A stretch of DNA of 6,808 bases from Clostridia bacterium (lineage in GTDB: Bacteria; Bacillota; Clostridia; Christensenellales; Aristaeellaceae), in contig JAFUGB010000291.1 of assembly GCA_017469605.1 (NCBI GenBank), positions 1-6,808 on the forward strand, written 5' to 3'. A model generated the notes under the pieces. The model saw only the letters and a program-made list of their open reading frames with translations, made no database searches and was not told where the DNA came from. Below are positions 1 to 5,899 of the stretch, piece after piece; position 1 is the first letter of the stretch, and each line of letters opens with the position of its first letter. A program made the translations under genes and the position numbers.

Positions 1-1206
1 ATGGAATTCCCCGCTGATTTCTTTCCCACGGAAGGATTCGTAAAGCAGGCGCATCCTTTATATGTACGGGTATTTTTTATCGACGAAGAAACCCCCTTCG
101 CCCTGGTGTCCATTGAAATGACCTCGCTTTCGGATGAGGAATGCGCCCGCATCAAAAAGGAAACGGCGATTTTGCTGGGCATCGGGGAAAACCAGGTTTG
201 GGTGGCGGCGACGCATACCTTCTCCGCGCCGCACATCCTGCCGGATTTCGCGCTGAAAACAGAGGAAGAAAAGGAAAAGCGCACGCTCTTGCAGCGCACC
301 CTGGGCGATGCCATCCGCGCGGCGGTATGGCAGGCCAAGCAGGAAGCGGCGGAAAGCGAATTGACCCTGTACCAGGGCGAAACCAGCGTTATAGCCAGCC
401 GGGATATCGAACTGGCGGACGGCTGGTGGATCGGCTGCGGCGGAACCGGCCCCAGCGACAAAACGCTGACTGTATTGGAGATAAAGCAGGAGGGGAAAAC
501 CAAAGCAATGCTGCTCCACGCCAACGTGCAGTCCTCCATTCTGGATGGCACCGGCGCAAAGGATGGCAAATGCGTGTCCGGTGACCTGGCGGGCATCGCC
601 TGCGCGGAGCTGGAAAAGCGCTATCCCGGCGCTTCGGTGATGTTCATGATCGGCGCGGCGGGCGACCAGGCGCCCATCAAACGAGCCAAGGGGTACGCGC
701 CGGACGGACAGAACGGTTATGTGGAAATTGACCTGCATGAGGACGGCATCCCACTGGCCGAAACACTTGGGGAGAAGCTGGCGGCCGAAGCGATGGACGC
801 TTTGCGGAAGGATGGCGTCAAATTAAACGGACAAGTAAAAACGGCTTTCCGTTCCTTCTACGCGCCCGCGAAGAAAATGAACCGCAACCTGCGGGAACTG
901 AAGCCCACTCATTCCTGCGAATGGGAATTGGATGGAGAGAAGGAACAGGCCATTGAGCTTTTCGCCCTGGGTGATCTGGCCATCGTAGGCGTCAAGCCGG
1001 AGCTGGGCTATCCCACGCTCAGGCAGCTGCGGGAAGCCAGCCCCTATCCCATCACCCTGGTCGCCACCATGATCAACGGCGGCGCGAAATACATGGCAGA
1101 CCAAAGCGCCTATGACAAATGCATGTATGAGGCCATCAATTCCCCCTTTGCGCCGGGGGCGGCGGAGATGCTGGTTAAAGAAGCCGCCGCGATGATGAAA
1201 CGGTAA
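1..1206 (+). CDS. Neutral/alkaline ceramidase-superfamily hydrolase (substrate unknown)
   Basis: A 401-residue protein with the motif order of the neutral/alkaline non-lysosomal ceramidase N-terminal domain. Visible in order: THTFSAPH (residues 71-78), matching the family's HTHSGP zinc motif; LLHANVQSS (171-179), matching the second zinc histidine region; GAAGDQAP (218-225), at the place of the family's GDVSPN; VKPELGYPT (331-339), with E334 as likely zinc glutamate; and an NGGAKYM...SPFAPGAAEM segment (359-390), resembling the C-terminal NGYxGY...PGAGE block. Known ceramidases are zinc amidases acting on ceramide. Here the second motif histidine is Phe74 and the nucleophile-like serine is Ala224, so ceramide cleavage should not be assumed. 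No signal peptide is visible, so it is probably cytoplasmic. The ATG is the first base of the window, so no ribosome binding site can be checked and a slightly longer N-terminus is possible. Family placement is fairly sure; the reaction is not. Confidence 0.72.
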   Translation: MEFPADFFPTEGFVKQAHPLYVRVFFIDEETPFALVSIEMTSLSDEECARIKKETAILLGIGENQVWVAATHTFSAPHILPDFALKTEEEKEKRTLLQRTLGDAIRAAVWQAKQEAAESELTLYQGETSVIASRDIELADGWWIGCGGTGPSDKTLTVLEIKQEGKTKAMLLHANVQSSILDGTGAKDGKCVSGDLAGIACAELEKRYPGASVMFMIGAAGDQAPIKRAKGYAPDGQNGYVEIDLHEDGIPLAETLGEKLAAEAMDALRKDGVKLNGQVKTAFRSFYAPAKKMNRNLRELKPTHSCEWELDGEKEQAIELFALGDLAIVGVKPELGYPTLRQLREASPYPITLVATMINGGAKYMADQSAYDKCMYEAINSPFAPGAAEMLVKEAAAMMKR

Positions 1207-1210
1207 CGGC

Positions 1211-1246
1211 CGGTTGTGATTATCCCATTTTCCGCGATAATAACCG
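1211..1246. repeat. Imperfect inverted repeat just after the hydrolase gene
   Basis: CGGTT (1211-1215) and ATTATC (1219-1224) can pair with GATAAT (1236-1241) and AACCG (1242-1246), giving 11 pairs interrupted by a 3-nt bulge and closed by an 11-nt loop. A second, overlapping dyad is TTTTCCGCG (1228-1236) against CGCGAAAA (1245-1252). The two cannot form together. No T run follows on the + strand, so this is not a convincing intrinsic terminator. It may mark the 3' end of the hydrolase transcript or be chance. Confidence 0.25.
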
Positions 1247-1257
1247 CGAAAAACGGT

Positions 1258-1286
1258 TTGATTCCGACCAGAAGATTCATTATACT
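1258..1286 (+). promoter_or_regulatory. Sigma-A/sigma-70-type promoter for the transporter operon
   Basis: TTGATT (1258-1263) is a 4/6 match to the -35 consensus TTGACA. TATACT (1281-1286) is a 5/6 match to the -10 consensus TATAAT. The spacer is exactly 17 bp. Transcription would start near 1293, giving a leader of about 108 nt before the ATG at 1401. It lies in the only sizeable gap between the hydrolase and the importer genes, which supports a separate transcription unit for the importer. Confidence 0.6.
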
Positions 1287-1292
1287 CAAGTC

Positions 1293-1400
1293 GTAGAAAA
1301 CACGAACCCGTTTAGCAAACACACCCCAAGGGCATAAGCGTCAAGGATCAGGCGCTTCGCTATACGTATCCAACGAGCATTATAAAAGGAGGAAATCCAA
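1293..1400 (+). promoter_or_regulatory. 5' leader of the binding-protein gene with strong ribosome binding site
   Basis: This is the stretch from the predicted start site to the ATG. It ends in AAGGAGG (1386-1392), 8 nt before the ATG at 1401, a near-perfect Shine-Dalgarno. Upstream are small dyads: AAGCG (1336-1340) with CGCTT (1353-1357), and the 8-bp palindrome ATACGTAT (1362-1369), which might be an operator half or chance. I do not recognise any riboswitch class, and there is no attenuator-like stem followed by a T run. Confidence 0.45.
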
Positions 1401-2909
1401 ATGAAGAAGTTTCTGGCTCTCATCCTGGCTCTGATCATGGTTCTCTCCATGGCAAGCTTCGCTTCCGCCGAACAGGGCGCTTCCATCGTGGTTGGCCTGA
1501 TGGGCGATCCCGGCAACATCGGCCCCTTCCAGGGCATGGGCCTGGGCCGCATCGGTATCCTGTTCACCACCTATGAAATGCTGATGGTCAAAGACGGCGA
1601 CGAATTCGTTGGCTGCCTGATGAAGGAGCTGACCCAGGTGGACGACCTGACCTACGATGTGGAAATCTACGACTACATCAAGGATCAGGACGGCAACCCC
1701 CTGACCGCCAATGATATCAAATTCTGCTTTGACACCGCCAAGAGCATTGGCAACCTGCCCAAGCTGAGCGCTGTGGACAGCGTGGAAGTGCTGAGCGATT
1801 ATGTGGCGCGGTTCCATTTCACTTCCCTGGCTGCCGGCGATCTGGAGAGCCTGCTGATGGAATGCCCCATCGTCACCCAGGCTGCCTATGAAGCCTCCGC
1901 CGACCAGATGGCCACCGACCCTGTGACCACCAGCCCCTATCGCGTGACCAGCTATCAGACCGGCTCCACCATCGTGTATGAGTACACTGGCAATTACTGG
2001 CAGAACGACGAAAGCCTGTCTCCCTCCACTTCCAAGCACAATGTGGATAAGGTCACCTTCAAGATCATCCCCGACGCCGTGCAGATGACCAACGCCCTTA
2101 AGACCAAGGAAATCGATATTTCCGCCTTTATCGATTCCGCCTATATCGCCGATTTCACCGCCGAGGGCGGCTACAGCGTGACCGCGATCCCCGACAACAC
2201 CTCCAAGTACCTGATCTTCAACACCCATGTGTTCCAGGATGCGAACCTGCGCAAGGCCATCGCCTACGGCATCGACGTGGAAGACCTGATCCTCTTCGCC
2301 TATGACGGTGTTGCCCTGCACTGCAAGACCATCGGCAACAATAAGTATCCCGACTATGTGGATGCCTGGGACGATGAGGAATACTACGAGTATGACGCCG
2401 ATCAGGCCACCGCGCTCTTCGCCGAAGCCGGCGTCTCCAACGCCACCTATCGCCTGATCTATGCCGTCAGCGACCAGAATACCGCCATGGCCACCGCCAT
2501 GCAGGCCGACCTGATGGACTTTGGTATCAATCTGGAACTGATCCCCTATGATTCCGCGCTGTTTGGCAACTACAAGTACGCCGAGAACGACGAATGGGAT
2601 CTGATGCTGGACGAGGGCGGCTCCTCCAACCTGCTGACCAACGTGTGGAAGCTGAGCCTGGATCGCCGCGACCAGACCTATGGCAAGACCGTGGGCTATG
2701 TGGTGGACGACACCCTGCAGAGCCTGCTGGAGGCCGCCATGGCTGACAACAGCCCCGAAAATATGGATGCCTTCCATCAGTATCTGAAGGAGCAGTGCTA
2801 CGAATACGGCCTGCTGGCCGCCGTGAACAACCTGGCCCACACCACCGTGGTGAAGGAAGCCAAGACCTGCTTCCGCGGCCAGATCCTGCCCGGCGCCTGC
2901 GAGTACTGA
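1401..2909 (+). CDS. Extracellular solute-binding protein, family 5 (peptide/nickel ABC importer)
   Basis: A 502-residue substrate receptor of an Opp/Dpp-type importer. It begins with a clear signal peptide: MKK, a hydrophobic core to about residue 18, then the AXA site A21-S22-A23 before E24. There is no cysteine at the cleavage site, so this is not the usual lipoprotein form of Gram-positive binding proteins. Family-5 hallmarks follow: YEML (58-61); DDLTYDVEIYD (81-91) leading to DGNPLTANDIKFCFD (97-111), the counterpart of the ddltytf...DGtPltAeDV motif; and FNTHVFQDANLRKAIAYGID (273-292), the counterpart of the FN...vRkAi.yAid motif. Length fits the family. Codon use is strongly biased to CTG and C-ending codons, suggesting high expression. 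It is the first gene of the operon, followed by a hairpin and then the permeases. Substrate is not readable; peptides are the default guess, with nickel, opines or glycans possible. Confidence 0.93.
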   Translation: MKKFLALILALIMVLSMASFASAEQGASIVVGLMGDPGNIGPFQGMGLGRIGILFTTYEMLMVKDGDEFVGCLMKELTQVDDLTYDVEIYDYIKDQDGNPLTANDIKFCFDTAKSIGNLPKLSAVDSVEVLSDYVARFHFTSLAAGDLESLLMECPIVTQAAYEASADQMATDPVTTSPYRVTSYQTGSTIVYEYTGNYWQNDESLSPSTSKHNVDKVTFKIIPDAVQMTNALKTKEIDISAFIDSAYIADFTAEGGYSVTAIPDNTSKYLIFNTHVFQDANLRKAIAYGIDVEDLILFAYDGVALHCKTIGNNKYPDYVDAWDDEEYYEYDADQATALFAEAGVSNATYRLIYAVSDQNTAMATAMQADLMDFGINLELIPYDSALFGNYKYAENDEWDLMLDEGGSSNLLTNVWKLSLDRRDQTYGKTVGYVVDDTLQSLLEAAMADNSPENMDAFHQYLKEQCYEYGLLAAVNNLAHTTVVKEAKTCFRGQILPGACEY

Positions 2910-2936
2910 TCAAGCAATAAACAGCGTAAACACGTA

Positions 2937-2973
2937 AGAGGGCGCTGCGGCAATCGTGGCCGCAGCGCCCTTT
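2937..2973 (+). terminator. Intercistronic GC-rich hairpin after the binding-protein gene
   Basis: GGGCGCTGCGGC (2940-2951) pairs perfectly with GCCGCAGCGCCC (2959-2970) around a 7-nt loop (2952-2958). Counting A-T, G-T and A-T pairs below it, the stem reaches 15 bp (2937-2951 with 2959-2973). Only three T residues follow, so termination is probably incomplete. It starts 28 nt after the binding-protein stop codon and ends 42 nt before the permease ATG. In ABC importer operons such stems commonly act as partial terminators or as 3' barriers to RNA decay, keeping binding-protein mRNA in excess over permease mRNA. That role is inferred here; the stem itself is seen directly. Confidence 0.75.
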
Positions 2974-3015
2974 GCAATCCACGCCAACCACTCCATTTGA
3001 GAGGAGAGCCGCTTT

Positions 3016-4002
3016 ATGATCAGATATATCGGAAAGCGATTGCTGTGGATGATCCCGGTCATGCTGGGCATCGCAATCCTGATCTTCTCCATCATGTACA
3101 TTTGCCCCGGCGAACCGGCGCAGAGCCTGCTGGGGCCCAGCGCCACCGCGGTGGAATTGGCCGCCAAGCGCGAAGAAATGGGTCTCAATGATCCCTACAT
3201 CGTCCGTCTGGGCCGCTATCTCTATGATACCTTCATCCGGTTTGACCTGGGCACCTCCTACAAATTCGGCACCTCCGTGTTCGCCGGCCTGATGGAACGC
3301 AAGCAGTACACCCTGGTGGTGGCGCTGCTGTGCATGGCGCTGCAGGTGTTCGTGGGCACGCCCCTGGGCATCATGGCCGCCACCCATCACAACGGATTGT
3401 GGGATCGCGTCAGCATGTTCCTGGCGCTGGTGGGCGTCAGCATCCCGGCCTTCTGGCTGGCGCTGATGCTGGTGCTGATCTTCGCCGTGAACCTGGGGTG
3501 GCTGCCCACCAGCGGCGTGGCCAACGGCATCGCATCCTTCATCCTGCCCTGCATTGCCAACTCCTTTGCTGGTATCGCCTCCCAGGCGCGCCACACCCGC
3601 TCCTCCATGCTGGAGGTCATCCGCTCCGATTACATTGTTACCGCCAAGGCCAAGGGCCTTTCCAGCAAGACCGTGCTCTTCAAGCACGCCCTGCCCAACG
3701 CCCTGATCCCCATCATCACCATCGTGGGCAACGGCATGGGCATGATGCTGGGCGGCACCGTGATCATTGAAAATGTGTTTGCCATCCCCGGCGTGGGCCG
3801 TTACATGACCGACGCCATCACCGCCCGCGATTATCCCGTGGTCATGGGCGGCGTGCTGATCCTGGGCCTGATCTTCAGCCTGATCATGCTGTTGGTGGAT
3901 ATTGTATACGCCTTCGTTGATCCGCGCATCAAGGCGCAGTATGAAGGCAAAAAGAAAGCGAAAAAAGCGCCCGATGTGGGCACCGCGAAAGGAGGCGCCT
4001 GA
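3016..4002 (+). CDS. dppB: ABC importer permease, DppB/OppB family
   Basis: A 328-residue inner permease subunit that pairs with the next gene's product to form the translocation channel. It has the OppB/DppB layout: the N-terminal MIRYIGKRLLWMIPVMLGIA leads into a first membrane helix (about 9-28), followed by a long external polar segment (about 30-97) and then a core of about five helices (near 98-121, 133-157, 172-188, 229-250 and 277-300). The cytoplasmic EAA-type loop that contacts the ATPases is TAKAKG (209-214) with KHALPNAL (223-230). The protein ends with the family's VDPRIK (301-306) and a lysine-rich tail. Start choice is supported by GAGGAG at 3001-3006, 9 nt before the ATG. It is separated from the binding-protein gene by the hairpin, and from the next permease gene by only 3 nt. 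The symbol is used at family level; the transported solute is unknown. Confidence 0.92.
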   Translation: MIRYIGKRLLWMIPVMLGIAILIFSIMYICPGEPAQSLLGPSATAVELAAKREEMGLNDPYIVRLGRYLYDTFIRFDLGTSYKFGTSVFAGLMERKQYTLVVALLCMALQVFVGTPLGIMAATHHNGLWDRVSMFLALVGVSIPAFWLALMLVLIFAVNLGWLPTSGVANGIASFILPCIANSFAGIASQARHTRSSMLEVIRSDYIVTAKAKGLSSKTVLFKHALPNALIPIITIVGNGMGMMLGGTVIIENVFAIPGVGRYMTDAITARDYPVVMGGVLILGLIFSLIMLLVDIVYAFVDPRIKAQYEGKKKAKKAPDVGTAKGGA

Positions 4003-4005
4003 TTT

Positions 4006-4884
4006 ATGCAGAAGGCTGTAGACGCCGGCATCCGCAATCGCCGCCAGGGCCAGTTCGGCCAGGTGATGCACCGGCTTCGCAAAAACAAAGTCGCCATGAT
4101 CGGTCTGGTGATCATGATCCTTCTGATTGTGATGGCGCTCCTTTCTCCCTGGATCACGCCCTATGACTATGCCAAAACCAGCAAGGCGGAGCGCTACGCC
4201 CTGCCGAGCCTCCAGCACCTGTTCGGCTGCGATGGCATGGGCCGTGATATCCTGAGCCGCATCATGTACGGCGCGCGCGCCTCGCTGTTCCTGGGCCTGA
4301 TGAGCACGCTGGCGGCCACCGTGATCGGCGTGCTGCTGGGCTCGTTGGTTGGTTACTATGGCGGCAAGGTGGATAACATCGTCATGCGCATCCTGGATAT
4401 CATCCAGGCCATCCCCGGCATGCTGCTCTCCATCGCCATTTCCGCCGCGCTGGGCTCCGGCATCGGCAACACCATCCTGGCCCTGTCCATCGGCGGCGTG
4501 CCCATGACGGTGCGTCTGCTTCGCGGCTCCATCCTGACGGTACGCAAGCAGGAATACATCGAGGCCGCTGAAAAGATCAACTGCTCCAAGTGGCGGGTCA
4601 TTACCTCCCACATCCTGCCCAACTCCATCGCTCCCGTCATTGTTTCCGTTACCATGGGCATCGGTAACACCATCCTGCAGGCCGCATCCCTTTCCTACAT
4701 CGGCCTGGGCGTGCAGCCGCCGACCCCTGAATGGGGCGCGATGCTGAGCGAAGGCAAGTCCATGATCACCAAGTATCCGCACCTGTGCATTTTCCCCGGC
4801 CTGGCCATCATGATCGTGGTGCTGTGCCTGAATATGCTGGGCGATGGCCTGCGCGACGCCATGGACCCGAAGCTGAAGAATTAA
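4006..4884 (+). CDS. dppC: ABC importer permease, DppC/OppC family
   Basis: A 292-residue second permease. It has an N-terminal cytoplasmic stretch with basic RLRKNK (23-28), a first helix at about 29-50 (OppC N-terminal domain), then the highly characteristic HLFGCDGMGRDILSRIMYGA (71-90), matching the family's HxLGTDxxGRDxLSR block. The EAA loop is EAAEKINCSKW (186-196) with SHILPN (201-206), and SYIGLGVQPPTPEWGAML (230-247) is the usual late block. The glycine normally seventh in the EAA motif is Asn192. Its ribosome binding site, AAAGGAGG (3988-3995), lies inside the end of the upstream permease gene, indicating tight translational linkage; the genes are 3 nt apart. Sixteen nt separate its stop from the first ATPase ATG. 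The symbol is family level. Confidence 0.92.
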   Translation: MQKAVDAGIRNRRQGQFGQVMHRLRKNKVAMIGLVIMILLIVMALLSPWITPYDYAKTSKAERYALPSLQHLFGCDGMGRDILSRIMYGARASLFLGLMSTLAATVIGVLLGSLVGYYGGKVDNIVMRILDIIQAIPGMLLSIAISAALGSGIGNTILALSIGGVPMTVRLLRGSILTVRKQEYIEAAEKINCSKWRVITSHILPNSIAPVIVSVTMGIGNTILQAASLSYIGLGVQPPTPEWGAMLSEGKSMITKYPHLCIFPGLAIMIVVLCLNMLGDGLRDAMDPKLKN

Positions 4885-4900
4885 GAAAGGAGGAATCCCC

Positions 4901-5899
4901 ATGGCAAACAAGGAAGTTCTTTTGTCCGTTAAAAACCTGTCCGTGGAGTACACCTCCGAAGGCGAGGTCATCCACGCCGTTAATCACGTATCCTTTGATC
5001 TGGAAAAAGGCAAGACCATCGGGTTGGTGGGCGAAACCGGCGCGGGAAAAACCTCCATTGCGAGGGCCATCCTGCGCATCCTGCCCGAGCCCCCGGCCCG
5101 GGTGCCCAACGGCGAAATCGAGTTTGAGGGCAAAGACCTGCTGAAAATCCGCGAAGAGGACATGCAGAAGATCCGCGGCAAGGAGATCAGCATGATCTTC
5201 CAGGATCCCATGACTGCCCTGAACCCCATCATGCGCGTGGGCGAGCAGATTGCCGAGGTCGTTCACCTGCATGAGCACTGTTCCAAGCACGAGGCCACCG
5301 AAAAGGCCAAGAAGATGCTGGAAATGGTGGGCATCCCCGGCGAACGCTACTATGAATATCCCCATCAGTTCTCCGGCGGCATGAAGCAGCGCGTGGTCAT
5401 CGCCATGGCCCTGGCCTGCAACCCCACGCTTTTGCTGGCCGACGAACCCACCACCGCCCTGGATGTGACCATCCAGGCCCAGGTGCTGGATATGATCAAC
5501 GATTTGAAACAAAAGCTCAATACCTCCATGATCATGATCACCCACGACCTGGGCATCGTGGCCGAGGTGTGCGACACCGTGGCGGTGATCTACGCGGGCG
5601 AAATCATGGAATACGGCACCAAGGAGCAGATCTTCCACAATCCCCAGTATCCCTACACCATCGGCCTGTTCGGTTCTTTACCGGACCTGAATAGCGACGT
5701 GGAGCGGCTTTCTCCCATCGACGGCCTGCCGCCGAACCCTGCCGACCTGCCCCGCGGCTGCGCCTTCCATCCCCGCTGCCCCTATGCCACCGAGGAATGC
5801 AAGAAGGAACACATTGAACTTACGGATATCGGCGGAGGCCACCTGTGCCGCTGCTGCCGCCTGGCTGAAATTGCCAAGGAAAAGGGGGAACAGAAATGA
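4901..5899 (+). CDS. dppD: ABC importer ATP-binding protein, DppD/OppD family
   Basis: A 332-residue cytoplasmic ATPase that powers the importer. All catalytic motifs are intact: Walker A GETGAGKT (44-51), Q-loop Q101, signature FSGGMKQRV (157-165), Walker B LLLADE (177-182) and switch histidine H215 in ITHDLG. The C-terminal oligopeptide/dipeptide extension carries the four-cysteine pattern C287-X5-C293-X6-C300-X15-C316, with further cysteines at 318 and 319. In DppD-type ATPases I recall this set holding an iron-sulfur cluster, and it appears complete here. AAAGGAGG (4886-4893) sits 7 nt upstream of the ATG. The stop overlaps the next gene's start as ATGA, typical of co-translated ATPase pairs. 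It is expected to form a heterodimer with the following ATPase. The family is certain; the substrate is not. Confidence 0.95.
   Translation: MANKEVLLSVKNLSVEYTSEGEVIHAVNHVSFDLEKGKTIGLVGETGAGKTSIARAILRILPEPPARVPNGEIEFEGKDLLKIREEDMQKIRGKEISMIFQDPMTALNPIMRVGEQIAEVVHLHEHCSKHEATEKAKKMLEMVGIPGERYYEYPHQFSGGMKQRVVIAMALACNPTLLLADEPTTALDVTIQAQVLDMINDLKQKLNTSMIMITHDLGIVAEVCDTVAVIYAGEIMEYGTKEQIFHNPQYPYTIGLFGSLPDLNSDVERLSPIDGLPPNPADLPRGCAFHPRCPYATEECKKEHIELTDIGGGHLCRCCRLAEIAKEKGEQK

Noticed and set aside
58..738. A 226-codon open frame on the - strand opposite the hydrolase
   Set aside because: No recognisable motif; the + strand frame carries the full ceramidase-superfamily motif series.
1228..1253. TTTTCCGCG...CGCGAAAA as an intrinsic terminator of the hydrolase gene
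   Set aside because: The core stem is only 4 bp before a bulge and no T run follows on the + strand; it also competes with the longer imperfect dyad at 1211-1246.
1381..1386. TATAAA as a possible -10 box next to the receptor start
   Set aside because: It overlaps the ribosome binding site, and a start from here would leave almost no leader. The TTGATT-17-TATACT pair upstream is much better.
1380..2840. A 486-codon open frame on the - strand opposite the binding-protein gene
   Set aside because: Same codon-bias artefact: repetitive G/V/I/H/Q composition, no domain, and entirely antisense to a clear family-5 receptor.
2910..3015. A small gene in the receptor-permease gap
   Set aside because: The space is taken by the hairpin and the permease ribosome binding site; no frame has both a plausible start signal and coding character.
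2527..4971. An 814-codon open frame on the - strand spanning the receptor end and both permease genes
   Set aside because: Its translation is low-complexity (rich in H, D, G, Q, A) with no recognisable domain. It lies exactly opposite three well-supported genes and crosses the intergenic hairpin. Strong third-position C/G bias on the + strand removes stop codons from the complement, which explains it.
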